Below, in pieces: positions 13,002-20,024 of a DNA stretch of 34,090 nt. Below the pieces are notes generated by a model. It was not told the DNA's origin and did no database searches. It saw nothing but the letters and a program-made list of their open reading frames with translations. The first letter of the stretch is position 1. Each line of letters begins with the position of its first letter. Source of the DNA: a virus; the IMG/VR virus record IMGVR_UViG_3300046004_002200, positions 1 through 34,090 of that record; one strand, 5' to 3'. The translations under genes were made by a program, and so were the position numbers.

Positions 13002-13591
13002 GCGACCAGGTCATCCCGTCTTCTATCCTGTCGACCTTGCCCCCATCCGACGGGCGGCCTCGCGTCTTTGTCTGCCTGCATCGTTCTCCTGGCTTGATCG
13101 GCGCGCTCATCCGCTGGCAGCAGCGCGGCGGCTGGTCGCATGCCTCCCTCTGGTTCCCCGGCCGCGGCATCATCGAGAGCCGCGAGTTCAAGGGCGTGCG
13201 CGCCCTGGTAGAGTTCGACGCCAAGCCCGGCGAGCGCATGGAAGTCTTCGCCGTCGCCGGCCTCACGCCCGAGCAGGAGGAGCAGGTCTTCGCCTTCGCC
13301 CAGCGCCAGCTCGGCAAGCGCTACGACTGGCCGATGGTCTTCGGCTTCGTGTCGCGCTCCTCGGTCGAGGGCCACCAGAGCGGCGGCAAGTGGTTCTGCT
13401 CCGAGCTGGTCTTCGCCGCGCTCGCCGCGGCCGGCATCAAGCTCCTCCGCGCCACCGATGCCTGGGAAGTCTCGCCCGGTCTCCTCGTCCGCTCGCCCCT
13501 GCTTTGCCCGTGTTTGCGGGGCACCTCGCAGAACTCGGGACAAACACCGGGACCGCAGCAGCGGGCAACGGTGAACTCCACTCTCCCATGA
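12998..13591 (+). CDS. YiiX/YebB-like permuted NlpC/P60 cysteine hydrolase
   Basis: 197 aa from the ATG at 12998 (ATGA overlap). The order is H48 in GGWSHASLWFPG, E60, then LGKRYDW and C134 in KWFCSELVFAAL. This is the His-first, Cys-later arrangement of circularly permuted papain-like YiiX/YebB hydrolases, which act on amide or ester bonds, often in cell wall or lipids. It may serve as endolysin or deliver a host-modifying activity; no signal peptide is seen. The last ~28 residues are encoded by a copy of the double-hairpin element and are not part of the fold, so the original C-terminus was probably replaced. Confidence 0.8.
   Translation: MSDQVIPSSILSTLPPSDGRPRVFVCLHRSPGLIGALIRWQQRGGWSHASLWFPGRGIIESREFKGVRALVEFDAKPGERMEVFAVAGLTPEQEEQVFAFAQRQLGKRYDWPMVFGFVSRSSVEGHQSGGKWFCSELVFAALAAAGIKLLRATDAWEVSPGLLVRSPLLCPCLRGTSQNSGQTPGPQQRATVNSTLP
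13503..13573 (+). repeat. double-hairpin element, copy 1
   Basis: 71 bp, starting TTTGCC and ending CAACGGTG. The outer stem is CCCGTGTT with AACTCGGG (one mismatch), with an inner stem in its loop. After the invariant GGACAAACACCGGG, a second hairpin has CCGC, AGCA loop, GCGG. It is translated in the hydrolase frame as NSGQTPGPQQRATV. It lies 14 bases upstream of the lipoprotein ATG. Confidence 0.75.
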
Positions 13592-13878
13592 AATCGAAAC
13601 TCCAACTCCTCGCGCTCATGATCATCGCGTCCCTGTTCGCCGGTTGCGCCAACGGCATCGACGGCTTCGTGCCGCCCATCACCGCCTCGAAGCTCGACTA
13701 CACCCGCACCGGCAAGTTCTCCAGCACGACGGTCAAGGTCGAGGGCCTGAAGCACGTCGGCGACAAGGTCACCGCCGAGCGGATCACGATCCAGCACAGC
13801 AACGCCTGGATACCCAACGTGCAGATCACCGCCGAGGGCTACGAGCGCACGATCAAGCCCTCCGAGCTCGCGAAGTAA
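13588..13878 (+). CDS. small lipoprotein
   Basis: 96 aa from the ATG at 13588, overlapping the hydrolase stop by ATGA. The N-terminus is a lipoprotein signal: basic start, hydrophobic stretch, lipobox SLFAGC with Cys at residue 20. The mature part is short, with beta-type KFSSTTVKVEGLKHVGDKVTAERITI. Next to a hydrolase and a membrane coiled-coil protein it could be an outer-membrane spanin partner, but it lacks the Pro-rich character of Rz1. Envelope location is well supported; function is inferred. Confidence 0.65.
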   Translation: MKSKLQLLALMIIASLFAGCANGIDGFVPPITASKLDYTRTGKFSSTTVKVEGLKHVGDKVTAERITIQHSNAWIPNVQITAEGYERTIKPSELAK

Positions 13879-13899
13879 TCCGACCGCTCCAACCCGCCC

Positions 13900-14286
13900 A
13901 TGACGCTCCTCGCCGAGACCACTCCTACGCCCGACCAGCTGGCCTCCTGGTTGTCCGTGCTGTTCTATCTGGGCGGCTTCATCGCCACGATCCTCGGCGC
14001 CTTGGTCGCGGTGAAGAGTCTCCGCGAGCAGCCCGAGAAGATGCCGCAGCCGCTCATCACCACCGAGCATACCCGCATCGCCAATCTGGGCGACCTCGAC
14101 CAGGTCCACGGCCGCATCAAGCGCGAGCGCCTGGAGATCGACGAGGCCATCAAGCAGCTCCGGGAGGAGGACCGCCGACTCCGCGAGAAGCTGGACCAGG
14201 AGATCGAGAACCTGCAGGGCCGGATCGATGCCGTGCCCGAGCGCACCATCAACCTGCTCCGCAACACCAAGGGCCTCATCCATTGA
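13900..14286 (+). CDS. single-TM coiled-coil membrane protein (holin/spanin candidate)
   Basis: 128 aa. A short acidic N-terminus is followed by one hydrophobic segment (residues ~16-38, LSVLFYLGGFIATILGALVA) and a long charged helix from ~65 to 118 with strong coiled-coil character (EEDRRLREKLDQEIENLQGR). It lies between a lipoprotein and packaging genes, where Mu-like phages keep lysis genes. Basic residues directly after the membrane segment favour a cytoplasmic C-terminus, which fits a holin-like or tethering role better than a classical i-spanin. Confidence 0.6.
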   Translation: MTLLAETTPTPDQLASWLSVLFYLGGFIATILGALVAVKSLREQPEKMPQPLITTEHTRIANLGDLDQVHGRIKRERLEIDEAIKQLREEDRRLREKLDQEIENLQGRIDAVPERTINLLRNTKGLIH

Positions 14287-14531
14287 ATCCCCTCGCCCTC
14301 AATATCCTGATCGAGCTGCGCAACCGCCAGCAATACGGCGACACCGAGCCCCGCCTGCTTTCCATGCTGCGGGTCGGCGGCGAGCGCAACCTCACCGCGC
14401 CCGAGCTGGAGAAGGCCCTGCGCGATCTGGCCGACAAGAGCTGGGTCACGCCCTTCAACGCCGTGCTCGTCGGCAAGAAGTGGCGCATCACCGCGCTCGG
14501 CGAGAGCGCACTCACGGAGGCCGGCCTGTGA
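14283..14531 (+). CDS. winged-helix protein upstream of terminase (Mu gp26-like position)
   Basis: 82 aa with a TTG start at 14283 overlapping the previous stop by TTGA. The pattern LLSMLRVGGERNLTAPELEKALRDLADKSWV, then VGKKWRITALGESALTEAG, is a MarR-like winged helix with a beta-wing. Small wHTH proteins commonly precede the small terminase in Mu-like phages. It may bind pac DNA or regulate packaging genes. The stop touches the next ATG (TGATG). Confidence 0.7.
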   Translation: MNPLALNILIELRNRQQYGDTEPRLLSMLRVGGERNLTAPELEKALRDLADKSWVTPFNAVLVGKKWRITALGESALTEAGL

Positions 14532-14824
14532 TGCACTTCGCCGCCTTCACCTTCCTCGCCATGCCCCGCGGCCTCTTGCTCACGCTGCTGGCTTTCAGCC
14601 TTCAGCTTTCAGCTTTCAGCTTTCCTGCCCGCGAGGGCAGGGCCTTGGCCACGGATGGGCAGAGAACCTGCGCGGCCGTTGCAAGCGTGCTGCCGTGTGT
14701 CGGCACGCCCAGAGAAGGCCAACTGAATTGCCGCACGTCCGTCATGTTCGTGCGGCTTGGGGTAATCAGCGCCGGCGGCGTTAGGGGTAGCGCCGCCGGC
14801 CACCCCGAGGAGTTCCGCGCATGA
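14531..14824 (+). CDS. doubtful coupled reading frame over a structured repeat-rich region
   Basis: 97 aa, linked to both neighbours by overlapping stop/start codons (TGATG and ATGA), which favours translation. The N-terminus resembles a signal peptide (LLLTLLAFSLQLSAFSF), but that stretch is encoded by tandem TTTCAGC repeats. The rest is encoded by a chain of perfect hairpins and has no protein-like pattern I recognise. Either a degraded secreted protein with inserted repeats or a reading frame that merely passes over an RNA structure. I lean to the second. Confidence 0.35.
   Translation: MHFAAFTFLAMPRGLLLTLLAFSLQLSAFSFPAREGRALATDGQRTCAAVASVLPCVGTPREGQLNCRTSVMFVRLGVISAGGVRGSAAGHPEEFRA
14592..14613 (+). 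repeat. TTTCAGC-type repeat, copy A
   Basis: A 22 bp block made of CTTTCAGC/CTTCAGC units recurs identically at 29589-29610 before the tape measure gene. Related CTCAGC units occur at 18227-18259. Such simple repeats look like slippage-prone filler between genes. Confidence 0.7.
14624..14812 (+). ncRNA. candidate structured RNA upstream of small terminase
   Basis: Successive perfect or near-perfect stems: CCTGCCC-GCGA-GGGCAGG (14624-14641); TTGGCC (14645-14650) with GGCCAA (14717-14722), enclosing TGGGC (14656-14660) with GCCCA (14707-14711) and a TGCCG/CGGCA hairpin; GCCGCACG/CGTGCGGC (14730-14756); a 10 bp GCCGGCGGCG/CGCCGCCGGC hairpin (14771-14800) enclosed by CTTGGGGT (14756-14763) with ACCCCGAG (14802-14809). 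The last strand overlaps the GAGGAG ribosome site (14807-14812) of the next gene, so it could control packaging gene translation. It could also be an inserted mobile repeat. High GC raises the chance of stems, but this density of perfect ones is notable. Confidence 0.45.
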
Positions 14825-15342
14825 AGAAGCCCCGCGGAGACGCCAAGTTGAAGACCCTGCCGCCGAAGCTGCAGGCCGAGCTGTTCGCGCTGCTCCAGCA
14901 GCACGGCTATCCCGAGGTGAAGGCGATGATCGCCAAGGAGCCCGGCATCCTCACCTCCACGCGGGCGCTCTCGGAGTTCTATGCCTGGTATCCGCTCTCG
15001 CGGCATTTGGAGCAGGCAACCTCCTTCGCCAACGACCTGAAGGCGCAGCTGGCCAACCTGCCCGAGTGGCAGGGCAAGGCGGCCGAGCTGGAGAAGCTCG
15101 CGCAGATCGCCTTCGAGACGAGCGCCGTGCAGAACCAGGACGCGGACCTCTACATCGCGCTGAAGAAGCGCCGGCAGAAGGATGCGGATCTCGCGCTGCA
15201 TGCCAGCCGGCACGCCCTGGCGCTCAAGCAATACGAGGAGAAGATCTCCGCCGCCAAGTCCTCGCTCGAAAAGGCGAAGAGCAAGGGCGGCCTGTCCAAG
15301 GAGACGCTCGCGCTGATCGAGGAGCAGCTGAAACTGCTGTGA
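14821..15342 (+). CDS. DUF3486-like small terminase subunit (Mu gp27-like)
   Basis: 173 aa with a GAGGAG ribosome site 8 bases before the ATG. The N-terminal half matches the DUF3486 pattern: a basic start, LPPKLQAELFALLQQHGYPEVKAMI, then TSTRALSEFYAWYPLSRHLE, giving a DNA-recognition helix bundle. The rest is a long helical hairpin with coiled-coil character. In Mu-like phages this gene encodes the small terminase subunit that recognises DNA for packaging and partners TerL, which follows here with a GTGA overlap. Confidence 0.8.
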   Translation: MKKPRGDAKLKTLPPKLQAELFALLQQHGYPEVKAMIAKEPGILTSTRALSEFYAWYPLSRHLEQATSFANDLKAQLANLPEWQGKAAELEKLAQIAFETSAVQNQDADLYIALKKRRQKDADLALHASRHALALKQYEEKISAAKSSLEKAKSKGGLSKETLALIEEQLKLL

Positions 15343-16718
15343 CGGCCGCCGCTCCAGTCAAGGCGAAGATCAAGGCGCTCGCCGCCTCGTTCTTCCTCAG
15401 CTACCAGGCCGCCTGGATCAAGGACGACTCACGCCTCAAGCTCATGGAGAAGGCCCGCCAGGTCGGCATCTCTTGGGCGACCAGCTACCGCATCGTGCGC
15501 CAGAAGAGCCCGGCCGATGCGCGCCTTGATGCTTGGGTCTCCTCCCGTGACGACCTGCAGGCCCGCCTGTTCAAGGAGGACTGCAACCACTTCGCCGCCA
15601 TCCTCAACGCCGCGGCCGAGGATCTTGGCCAGGTGGTCATCGATCGCGAGCGTGCCATCTCCGCCTACGTCCTTCAGTTCGCCAACGGCTGCCGCATCAA
15701 CTCCATGTCGAGCAACCCCGACGCGCAGGCCGGCAAGCGCGGCGATCGCGTGCTCGACGAGTTCGCCCTGCATCCCGATCCGCGCAAGCTCTACGCGATC
15801 GCCTATCCCGGCATCACCTGGGGCGGCTCGCTGGAGATCATCAGCACGCACCGCGGCTCGGCCAACCTGTTCAACCAGCTCATCCAGGAGATCAAGCACA
15901 AGGGCAACCCCAAGGGCATCTCGCTCCACACCGTCACGCTCCAGACCGCCCTCGACGCCGGCTTCCTGGGCAAGCTCCAGGCCAAGCTGCCGAAGGACGA
16001 TCCGCGGCAGGACATGGACGAGGCCGAGTATTTCAACTTCATCAAAGCCGGCTGCACCGACGACGAGACGTTCATGCAGGAATACATGTGCGTGCCGACC
16101 GACGATGCGGCCGCGTTCATCACCTACGAGATGATCGACGGCTGCAAATACCCGGCCGGCGAGCGCTGGGAGCGCACCCTGGAGGAGCTGGCCAGCGGCG
16201 GCGACCTCTACGCCGGCATCGACGTGGGCCGGAAGCACGACCGCTTCGTCCTCTGGATCGACCAGATCGTGGGCGGGGTGGCCTTCACCCGCCGGCTCCT
16301 GGTGTTCCAGAACCGCACCTTCAGCGCCATGGAGGCCGATGTCTACCCCTACCTCGCGCTGCCCAACCTGCGCCGCTGCTGCATCGACAACACCGGCCTC
16401 GGCATGCAGTTCGCCGAGCGCGCCCAGGAGCGCTTCGGCAAATACCGCATCGAGCCCGTCACCTTTACCGGCGCGGTCAAGGAGGAGCTGGCCTACCCGG
16501 TGCGCGCCAGCCTGGAGGACCGCTCCTGCCGCATCCCCGACACGGCCGATGTCGCCAGCCACTTCCGGGCCATCCGCAAGGAGACCACCGCCGCCGGCAA
16601 CATCCGCTTCACGGCCGAGGCCAATGAAACCGGCCACGCCGACCTCTTCTGGGCCAAGGCCCTGGCCCGCCATGCCGCCAAGTCCCCCGCCTCCGGCTTC
16701 ACCTCCACCCTGATCTGA
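15339..16718 (+). CDS. terL: large terminase subunit (Mu gp28-like)
   Basis: 459 aa with a GTG start at 15339, set by the GTGA overlap with the small subunit; a longer in-frame reading would overlap that gene. The ATPase domain has a Walker A-like ARQVGIS (39-45), Walker B VLDEFAL (138-144) and a coupling motif STHRG (169-173). The RNase H-type nuclease domain has acidic residues in YAGIDVG (D295) and CCIDNTG (D350), with a later Asp in PDTADVA. It powers DNA translocation into the prohead and cuts at the end of packaging. Confidence 0.92.
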   Translation: MTAAAPVKAKIKALAASFFLSYQAAWIKDDSRLKLMEKARQVGISWATSYRIVRQKSPADARLDAWVSSRDDLQARLFKEDCNHFAAILNAAAEDLGQVVIDRERAISAYVLQFANGCRINSMSSNPDAQAGKRGDRVLDEFALHPDPRKLYAIAYPGITWGGSLEIISTHRGSANLFNQLIQEIKHKGNPKGISLHTVTLQTALDAGFLGKLQAKLPKDDPRQDMDEAEYFNFIKAGCTDDETFMQEYMCVPTDDAAAFITYEMIDGCKYPAGERWERTLEELASGGDLYAGIDVGRKHDRFVLWIDQIVGGVAFTRRLLVFQNRTFSAMEADVYPYLALPNLRRCCIDNTGLGMQFAERAQERFGKYRIEPVTFTGAVKEELAYPVRASLEDRSCRIPDTADVASHFRAIRKETTAAGNIRFTAEANETGHADLFWAKALARHAAKSPASGFTSTLI

Positions 16719-16729
16719 CCCCAAAACCG

Positions 16730-16861
16730 ATGCCCAACACGGCCAAAATACCCGCCCTGGCGGCCCAAACCGCCCCCCTGACCCGTGCAGCCCCCCTTCC
16801 GGGCCGCCTAGAGGGCTTGCAATGCGATTGCAGAGGCATCCTGGAGGGCGCCCAACCATGA
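16730..16861 (+). CDS. possible 43-aa leader frame before the portal gene
   Basis: A short frame, Pro/Ala-rich with CDC near its end, whose stop overlaps the portal ATG by ATGA, as in most junctions of this phage. No ribosome site and no family. It fills the otherwise empty 139 bp between terL and the portal gene and may be a translational-coupling leader or chance. Confidence 0.3.
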   Translation: MPNTAKIPALAAQTAPLTRAAPLPGRLEGLQCDCRGILEGAQP

Positions 16862-19140
16862 AGATCCGCGACTTCCTCCCTCCCGTTCTGGCCGCCCGGT
16901 TCGATTCCATCGCCAAATCCTTCTCGGCCACGGCGGCCAGCTGGCGCCGGGGCGACGACATGGTCGACGGCCAGGCCACCCGCCTGACCACCCCCTACAG
17001 CCAGTCCGCCTGGGTATTTGCCGCCGTCAATCTGGTCTCGGGCGAGTTCACCGGCCTGCCGGTCAAGTTCTACGCCGGCGACGAGGAGCACGAGGATGCC
17101 GGCCTGGCTGCCTGGTGGGAGGCCCCCGCCCTGGGCAACGACGGCAAGCGCCTCTCCCGCGCCTCCGTCGACCAGCTGCTGGCCCTCCACCGCCAGCTGC
17201 ATGGCGAGTTCTTCATCCTGCTCGACGACAGCTGGGTGATCACCGCCGGCCGCAAGCCCGCCGGCTACAGCCCCTTCATCGTCGCCCGGCCCGATCGCAT
17301 GCGCCTCGTCGTCCAGGGCGGCAAGCTCGCCGGCTACGTCTACACCGATCCGGCCGGCCGCCAGGTGCCGTTCGTGCCCGAGCAGGTCATCCACCGCATG
17401 GAGCCCAACCCCTACGACGACTGGCGCGGCCTCGGCCGGGCCGATGTCGCCGCCGTGGCCACCGAGGGCGCTTTCCTCACCGGGGTCTACATCCGCGACC
17501 TCATGCGGAACAACGGCGACCAGGGCTTCATCGTCGTCGGCAAGACCGGCGTCGCCTCGCCCGAGCAGCGCGAGCAGGTCGTGGCGGATCTCCGCGCCAA
17601 GCGTGCCGCCCTCCGCGCCGGCATCGCCAAGGATCTCTTCCTCACCGGCGACATCACGGTCGACCGCCCGAAGGAGCAGGCCGCCGGCGTCGACCTCACC
17701 AACACCAAGACGCTTTCTCACCAGGAGGTCTTCATCACCTTCGGCGTGCCGCCCTCGATGTCCACGGTCAAGCAGAGCTACTCCGTGGGCAAGGAGAGCG
17801 ACCGCTACCAGCTCATCACTGGCACCAGCCAGCCGCTCGCCCGCGACATCGCCGGTGCCTATGCGCTCCTCGCCTCGCGGCAGACCGGCTTCGCCCTCAC
17901 CGCCGAGCACGACTGGGACGATCACCCCGTCATGCAGGAAGTGCGCCGCGCCCGCCTGGAGGCCGCGCTCAAGCTATGGGGTGCCGGCATGTCCTGGAAG
18001 GACATCAACGACTACCTCGACCTCGGCATGAAGCCCTTCCCCGGCTGGGAGATCGCCTACGTGCAGTTCAGCGTGGTCGCGGTTGGCACCGCCGAGCCGA
18101 GCGCAGATCCGAGCCTTGCCGAAGGCGAGGCTCGCCCTGAGCAAGCGCAGCGCGTCGAACGGGCTGGCCCCGACCAGCCCGAGATCGCGCAGATCAAGGC
18201 GCTGCTCGCCCTGCGCACCCGCTCGGTCAGCGCTCAGCACTCAGCGCTCAGCATTCAGCAGCAGGCCGAGACCGACGCGCTCCGTGCGTTCGAGTGCAAC
18301 TGTGGCGAAGGCTGCATCCCCAGAGCCAAGACCCTGGACGCCAAATCCTCGGCCAACGTCGCCCGCTGGCGCACGCACATGCAGCAGCGCCGCGAGACCG
18401 TCGCCTCCTTCAAGTCCGCCTTCACCCGCGTGCTCATGACGGCCCGCATCGAAGTCCTGCGGAAGATCGAGGGCGCCGAGGGCAAGCAGCTGCTCACCGC
18501 TCACAGCTCACCGCTCACCAAATCCGCAGCAGCGGATTTCCTCTTCGACCTCGCCAAGTTCGCCGACGGCCTCCGCGTCGCCATGCGCAACCAGCAGAAG
18601 GCCGCGCTCGATCGCGCCGGCAAGCAGCTGCTCAAGGAGCTGGGGAAGGACGATCCCTTCACCTTCGCCCCGCAGGAGGTCCTCCAGTTCCTCACCGACC
18701 GCGAGAACAAGCTCTCCGGCGTGCCGCAGGACATCTTCGACAAGATCCGCGACTCCCTGAAGGAAGGCCTCGACGCCGGCGACTCCACCTCCGCCCTGGC
18801 GAAGCGCGTCAAGGCCGAGTTCAACGGCATCGCCGATCGCGACGCCCTGCGCATCGCGCAGACCGAGACCGCCGCCGCCTACGGCACCGGCCGCCAGGAG
18901 GCCATGGTCAAGGCCGGCGTGCAATACAAGGCCTGGCTCACCAGCGGCAACGGCAACGTGCGCGAGGCCCACGCCCAGGCCGGCCTCACCTATCCGGCCG
19001 ACGGAGGCATCCCCGTCGACCAGCCCTTCATCGTCGACGGCGAGGAGCTGATGCACCCCGGCGACACCGCCGGCTCCCCCGGCAACACGATCAACTGCCA
19101 CTGCGTATCAATTCCCGTCTCCGCCCCCGCCGACTTATGA
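16858..19140 (+). CDS. HK97-type portal fused to SPP1 gp7/Mu F-like minor head protein
   Basis: 760 aa; GGAGG lies 10 bases before the ATG. Residues ~40-405 are an HK97-family portal (SQSAWVFAAVNLVSGEFTGLPV, PNPYDDWRGLGRADV, then a KQSYSVGKESDRYQL region). Residues ~475-760 are a head-morphogenesis domain: FECNCGEGC, AQTETAAAYGTGRQEAM, AWLTSGNGNVREAHAQA, GNTINCHCVSIPV, the C-terminal PF04233-type pattern. These are usually two separate adjacent genes. The joining linker (~407-470) is built from small interspersed repeats. The dodecameric portal is the DNA entry vertex; the gp7-like part binds the capsid interior. Confidence 0.88.
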   Translation: MKIRDFLPPVLAARFDSIAKSFSATAASWRRGDDMVDGQATRLTTPYSQSAWVFAAVNLVSGEFTGLPVKFYAGDEEHEDAGLAAWWEAPALGNDGKRLSRASVDQLLALHRQLHGEFFILLDDSWVITAGRKPAGYSPFIVARPDRMRLVVQGGKLAGYVYTDPAGRQVPFVPEQVIHRMEPNPYDDWRGLGRADVAAVATEGAFLTGVYIRDLMRNNGDQGFIVVGKTGVASPEQREQVVADLRAKRAALRAGIAKDLFLTGDITVDRPKEQAAGVDLTNTKTLSHQEVFITFGVPPSMSTVKQSYSVGKESDRYQLITGTSQPLARDIAGAYALLASRQTGFALTAEHDWDDHPVMQEVRRARLEAALKLWGAGMSWKDINDYLDLGMKPFPGWEIAYVQFSVVAVGTAEPSADPSLAEGEARPEQAQRVERAGPDQPEIAQIKALLALRTRSVSAQHSALSIQQQAETDALRAFECNCGEGCIPRAKTLDAKSSANVARWRTHMQQRRETVASFKSAFTRVLMTARIEVLRKIEGAEGKQLLTAHSSPLTKSAAADFLFDLAKFADGLRVAMRNQQKAALDRAGKQLLKELGKDDPFTFAPQEVLQFLTDRENKLSGVPQDIFDKIRDSLKEGLDAGDSTSALAKRVKAEFNGIADRDALRIAQTETAAAYGTGRQEAMVKAGVQYKAWLTSGNGNVREAHAQAGLTYPADGGIPVDQPFIVDGEELMHPGDTAGSPGNTINCHCVSIPVSAPADL
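18080..18262 (+). repeat. repeat-derived linker inside the portal fusion
   Basis: A stretch with CCCTGAGCAAGCGCAGCG and then GTCGAACGGG (18137-18165) resembles the widespread CCCTGAGC...GTCGAA intergenic repeat seen in many GC-rich bacteria (read here as PEQAQRVER). It is followed by tandem CAGCRYT units (18227-18259, read as SVSAQHSALSIQQQ). Both keep the reading frame. Confidence 0.6.
18520..18539 (+). repeat. perfect 8 bp hairpin with AGCA loop in the head-protein domain
   Basis: AAATCCGC and GCGGATTT pair around AGCA, preceded by CTCACCGCTCACAGCTCACC-type tandem units. It is in frame (read as TKSAAADFL). The AGCA loop is the same as in the second hairpin of the three double-hairpin elements. 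Confidence 0.5.
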
Positions 19141-19268
19141 GCGCCAACACGATCAACTGCTTTGCCTCGTTTTCGCGCAGCGAGAAACGGGGACAAACAC
19201 CGGGCGGCCAGCAGGCCGCAACGGCGCACTGCGTCGCCATCCCCGTCGGTGAACCCGCCAACCTTTGA
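19137..19268 (+). pseudogene. tandem duplicate of the portal/head gene 3' end carrying the element
   Basis: A 43-codon frame beginning at an ATG overlapping the portal stop. It reads MSANTINC, then 22 residues, then HCVAIPVGEPANL; the real gene ends NTINCHCVSIPVSAPADL. Positions 19145-19160 equal 19083-19098, and 19227-19234 equal 19099-19106, with continuing similarity to both stop codons. Without the 66 bp insert both copies measure 58 bp. It is probably a remnant from recombination with a related phage; whether it is translated is unknown. Confidence 0.75.
19161..19226 (+). repeat. double-hairpin element, copy 2 (exact boundaries)
   Basis: 66 bp defined by comparison with the empty site at 19098/19099. 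The outer stem is CCTCGTTT with AAACGGGG (one wobble), inner TCGC/GCGA. The second hairpin is GCGGCC, AGCA, GGCCGC. It shares GGACAAACACCGGG with the other two copies. The length is a multiple of three and keeps the frame, adding 22 residues (including RGQTPGGQQAATA). No target duplication is visible. Confidence 0.85.
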
Positions 19269-19272
19269 CACC

Positions 19273-20019
19273 ATGAATCCCTCCCTCACCGCCTCGCTCG
19301 CCAAGTTCAATCTCGCCGCTCCCATCCGCCGCGAGTTCGCCGTCGTCCCGAAGATTCTCGACGAGAAGGCCGGCCTCGTGCGCTACACCGCGAGCGACGA
19401 GTCGCTCGACTGCCACGGCGAGATCGTGCGCGTGAAGGGCTGGCGCTTCAAGTTCTTCGCGAAGAACGCGCCCTTCATCAACAGCCACGACTACTCCGAC
19501 GTGCGCAACCTCCTCGGCTCCGTGGTCGCCTTCGGCATCGAGGGCGCCGAGCTGGTCGAGGATGTGAAGTATGCCGTCACCGACGCCGGCAACACGCTCG
19601 CCGATTGGTGCTTCAAGATGGTGCGCGACCAGCACCTCAAGGCCGTGAGCGTCGGCTTCGTGCCGACCTCCATGTGCTCCAAGTGGGACGGCGACACGAA
19701 GGACTTCCTCGCCCAGGTCGCCGACCTGAAGCTCGACGCCGCCACCGCGGCCCGCCTCCGCTGCGTCTACCGCGAGCAGGAGCAGATCGAGCTTTCCCAG
19801 TGCATCATCGGCGCCAACCCCAACGCCCTCGCCAAATCCCTCCGCACCGTGGCCACCGCCTACAAGGCCGGCACGCTCACCGAGGAGAACGTCACCCAGT
19901 TTGCCGCCCTGATCGAGAACATGAAACACGCCGAGCCGGCCGCTGATTCCGCGGACGCCGACCCGGCCTCCCCGCGGACACGTCTCGCGGTCCTGGCTGC
20001 ACTTCAAACCAACCTGTAA
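19273..20019 (+). CDS. HK97-type prohead protease
   Basis: 248 aa from the ATG at 19273; longer readings would translate through the repeat element. The fold pattern is LVRYTASDESLDCHGEIV, then a catalytic His in FINSHDYSD, GSVVAFGIEG as central strands, and a catalytic Ser in LKAVSVGFVP, the herpesvirus-assemblin-like arrangement of HK97 gp4. It cleaves scaffold or capsid N-termini during head maturation. The C-terminal ~60 residues are helical and may act as scaffold. It is directly upstream of the capsid gene, the usual order. Confidence 0.88.
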   Translation: MNPSLTASLAKFNLAAPIRREFAVVPKILDEKAGLVRYTASDESLDCHGEIVRVKGWRFKFFAKNAPFINSHDYSDVRNLLGSVVAFGIEGAELVEDVKYAVTDAGNTLADWCFKMVRDQHLKAVSVGFVPTSMCSKWDGDTKDFLAQVADLKLDAATAARLRCVYREQEQIELSQCIIGANPNALAKSLRTVATAYKAGTLTEENVTQFAALIENMKHAEPAADSADADPASPRTRLAVLAALQTNL

Positions 20020-20024
20020 TCACC

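Noticed and set aside
14281-14820. Group I or II intron in the structured region before terminase
   Set aside because: No intron-encoded protein, no recognisable catalytic core, and neighbouring genes are intact.
15429-17925. Long minus-strand frames opposite terL and the portal gene
   Set aside because: Same GC-rich mirror effect; the plus-strand genes have catalytic motifs, ribosome sites and coupling.
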